A stretch of DNA of 5,534 nt from Pseudolysobacter sp. Lineage in GTDB: Bacteria > Pseudomonadota > Gammaproteobacteria > Xanthomonadales > Rhodanobacteraceae. Positions 4,576 through 5,534 of the stretch are shown here, one piece after another. The stretch spans positions 1 to 5,534 of the forward strand of contig JANXUW010000650.1 of the NCBI GenBank assembly GCA_025351985.1, in the 5' to 3' direction. A model generated the notes under the pieces. It was not told the DNA's origin. It saw nothing but the letters and a program-made list of their open reading frames with translations, and ran no database searches. The position numbers and the translations under genes were made by a program. Every line of letters begins with the position of its first letter. The stretch's first letter is position 1.

Positions 4576-5534
4576 AACGCAATCAACTTTGTATACTTAT
4601 TGCATCGACCTTGTTGTCGATGGGCGCGATCGATGTCGCGCAGGCGGCACAAGCCCAGACCACCGCATTCACTTATCAGGGCCAGCTCAGCGCAGGCGGC
4701 AGTTTGCCCGCCGCCGGAGCCTACGCGTTCACGTTCAAACTCTGGGATGCGCAGACTGCGGGCAATCAGGTTGGGCTGATAATCCCCACGCAGAACATCA
4801 CGGTCGTCAATGGTTTGTTCACCACCGATCTCGATTTCGGCCAGGTTTTCAACGACCAGCAATACTGGCTTGAGATCACCGTGAACGGTCAGGCCCTCTC
4901 GGCGCGGCAGCCGGTCGGCACGGTTCCGGTGGCGCAATATGCGTTGAATTCTCCGCCCGGCGCGAAGGGCGCAACCGGTGCCACGGGTCCATCCGGCAAT
5001 ACCGGCGTCGCCGGTCCGACCGGCGCCACGGGATTCGGTGTCACGGGCGTGACCGGCAACACCGGAGCGATAGGTAACAGCGGAACGACCGGCGCTACTG
5101 GTTCGGCCGGCGCGACCGGTGTCACAGGGGTTGCCGGCGCCACGGGTGTTGGCGTTACCGGCGCGACTGGAACCCAAGGCGTAACCGGCAACATCGGTGT
5201 CACGGGTGCGAATGGCAATAATGGCGCGACCGGCGCAACGGGTGTTGGCGTTACCGGCGCGACCGGAAGCCAGGGCGTAACCGGCAACATCGGTGTCACA
5301 GGTGCGAATGGCAATAATGGCGCGACCGGCGCGACTGGCGCAAACGGCGTTACCGGCGCGACCGGAACCCAAGGCGTAACCGGCAATACCGGTGTGGCAG
5401 GTGCGACTGGCAATAATGGCGCGACCGGCGCAACGGGTGTTGGCATTGCTGGCGCGACCGGAACCCAGGGCGCGACTGGCAGTACCGGCGTCACAGGAGC
5501 GATTGGTGCGACCGGCGCTGGCACCACTGGTGCC
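4572..5534 (+). CDS. Secreted collagen-like (Gly-X-Y repeat) protein, 3' end beyond window
   Basis: The frame is open from ATG 4572 to the window edge, 321 codons, with no stop. Residues 1-25 or 1-28 are a signal peptide ([12 protein letters not shown]..., two overlapping A-Q-A cleavage sites). Residues about 33-126 form a globular domain beginning FTYQGQL, with [36 protein letters not shown] and a closing [15 protein letters not shown]. This domain is familiar at the N-terminus of bacterial secreted collagen-like or tail-fibre-like proteins; its function is unknown. From Gly130 the sequence is Gly-X-Y, mostly GAT, GVT and GNT, with recurrent GNN, GTQ and GAN. It is broken by Gly-X-Gly steps at 154, 192, 224, 289 and 315. 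Only one charged residue (Lys132) and two prolines (GPS, GPT) occur after Gly130. The likely product is a surface fibre or stalk. A C-terminal trimerisation or chaperone domain could lie beyond the window. Confidence 0.93.
   Translation, partial: MKRNQLCILIASTLLSMGAIDVAQAAQAQTTAFTYQGQLSAGGSLPAAGAYAFTFKLWDAQTAGNQVGLIIPTQNITVVNGLFTTDLDFGQVFNDQQYWLEITVNGQALSARQPVGTVPVAQYALNSPPGAKGATGATGPSGNTGVAGPTGATGFGVTGVTGNTGAIGNSGTTGATGSAGATGVTGVAGATGVGVTGATGTQGVTGNIGVTGANGNNGATGATGVGVTGATGSQGVTGNIGVTGANGNNGATGATGANGVTGATGTQGVTGNTGVAGATGNNGATGATGVGIAGATGTQGATGSTGVTGAIGATGAGTTGA
5145..5513 (+). repeat. Tandem ~96-99 nt repeats in the collagen-coding region
   Basis: Unit A 5145-5240 (96 nt) and unit B 5241-5336 (96 nt) differ at about six positions by eye. 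Unit C 5337-5435 is 99 nt because the Gly-Val step is replaced by Gly-Ala-Asn. Unit D 5436-5513 is a shorter, more diverged copy. Each begins at the Gly-X-Gly step or its replacement, continues with codons for G-(V/I)-(T/A)-GAT-G-(T/S)-Q, and A-C share GNN-GAT-GAT at the end. This looks like recent duplication of a higher-order module, and the copy number could vary between strains. Confidence 0.88.

Noticed and set aside
4488..5372. 294-codon minus-strand open frame (Gly/Ala/Arg-rich)
   Set aside because: Another shadow of the repeat. It has no ribosome binding site and no recognisable domain, and it overlaps two well-supported + strand genes.
5145..5513. CRISPR-like spaced repeats
   Set aside because: The units are contiguous, in frame, code for Gly-X-Y, and have no unique spacers between identical short repeats.
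4889..5527. Long minus-strand reading frame rich in Val-Ala-Pro-Val repeats
   Set aside because: It is the antisense shadow of the Gly-X-Y codons; the GC-rich repeat simply lacks stops in this frame. The + strand frame has a signal peptide, a ribosome binding site and a recognisable domain.

Overview
The window reads like a fragment of a GC-rich gammaproteobacterial chromosome, most likely from the Xanthomonadales/Lysobacterales (Rhodanobacteraceae-like). That placement is inference. It rests on high-GC codon usage, a chromosomal kynurenine-pathway operon, and a short C-terminal DxIFxxGFE motif that I associate from memory with secreted proteins of this group. All six protein-coding genes lie on the + strand. 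The first and last are cut by the window edges.

Left region (1-3941): a compact kynurenine (tryptophan) catabolic operon. In order it holds the C-terminal two thirds of 2-amino-3-carboxymuconate-6-semialdehyde decarboxylase (ACMSD), a small secreted protein of unknown function, kynureninase (kynU) and kynurenine 3-monooxygenase (kmo). Gaps are 22 nt, a 4-nt overlap (GTGA) and 22 nt, so the four are very likely co-transcribed. Biochemically the order of action is the reverse of the gene order. KMO makes 3-hydroxykynurenine and KynU cleaves it to 3-hydroxyanthranilate plus alanine. A ring-cleaving 3-hydroxyanthranilate 3,4-dioxygenase, not in the window and expected upstream, would make the semialdehyde that ACMSD decarboxylates. 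The small exported protein translationally coupled to kynU has no obvious place in this cytoplasmic pathway.

Middle (3942-4212): a 271-nt intergenic region. It holds two weak hairpins just after kmo, an AT-rich promoter-like patch with a perfect TTGACA hexamer, and a strong 12-bp hairpin with a GNRA loop in the presumed 5' leader of the next genes. The 3' arm of that hairpin can alternatively pair with the sequence that follows it.

Right region (4213-5534): a two-gene cassette for secreted surface-type proteins. The first gene encodes a 120-residue exported protein with a 'YSVDWHVI...LSGTAGQP...YQVISGFW' core and a C-terminal DAIFFNGFE motif. The second overlaps it by ATGA and encodes a secreted collagen-like protein: signal peptide, a globular 'FTYQGQL' N-terminal domain, then at least 192 residues of Gly-X-Y repeats running off the window. 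The collagen tract is nearly charge-free and proline-poor, has mostly Thr at the Y position, and carries five regularly placed Gly-X-Gly interruptions. It is built from near-identical ~96-nt DNA repeats. This cassette and its structured leader are the least conventional part of the window.
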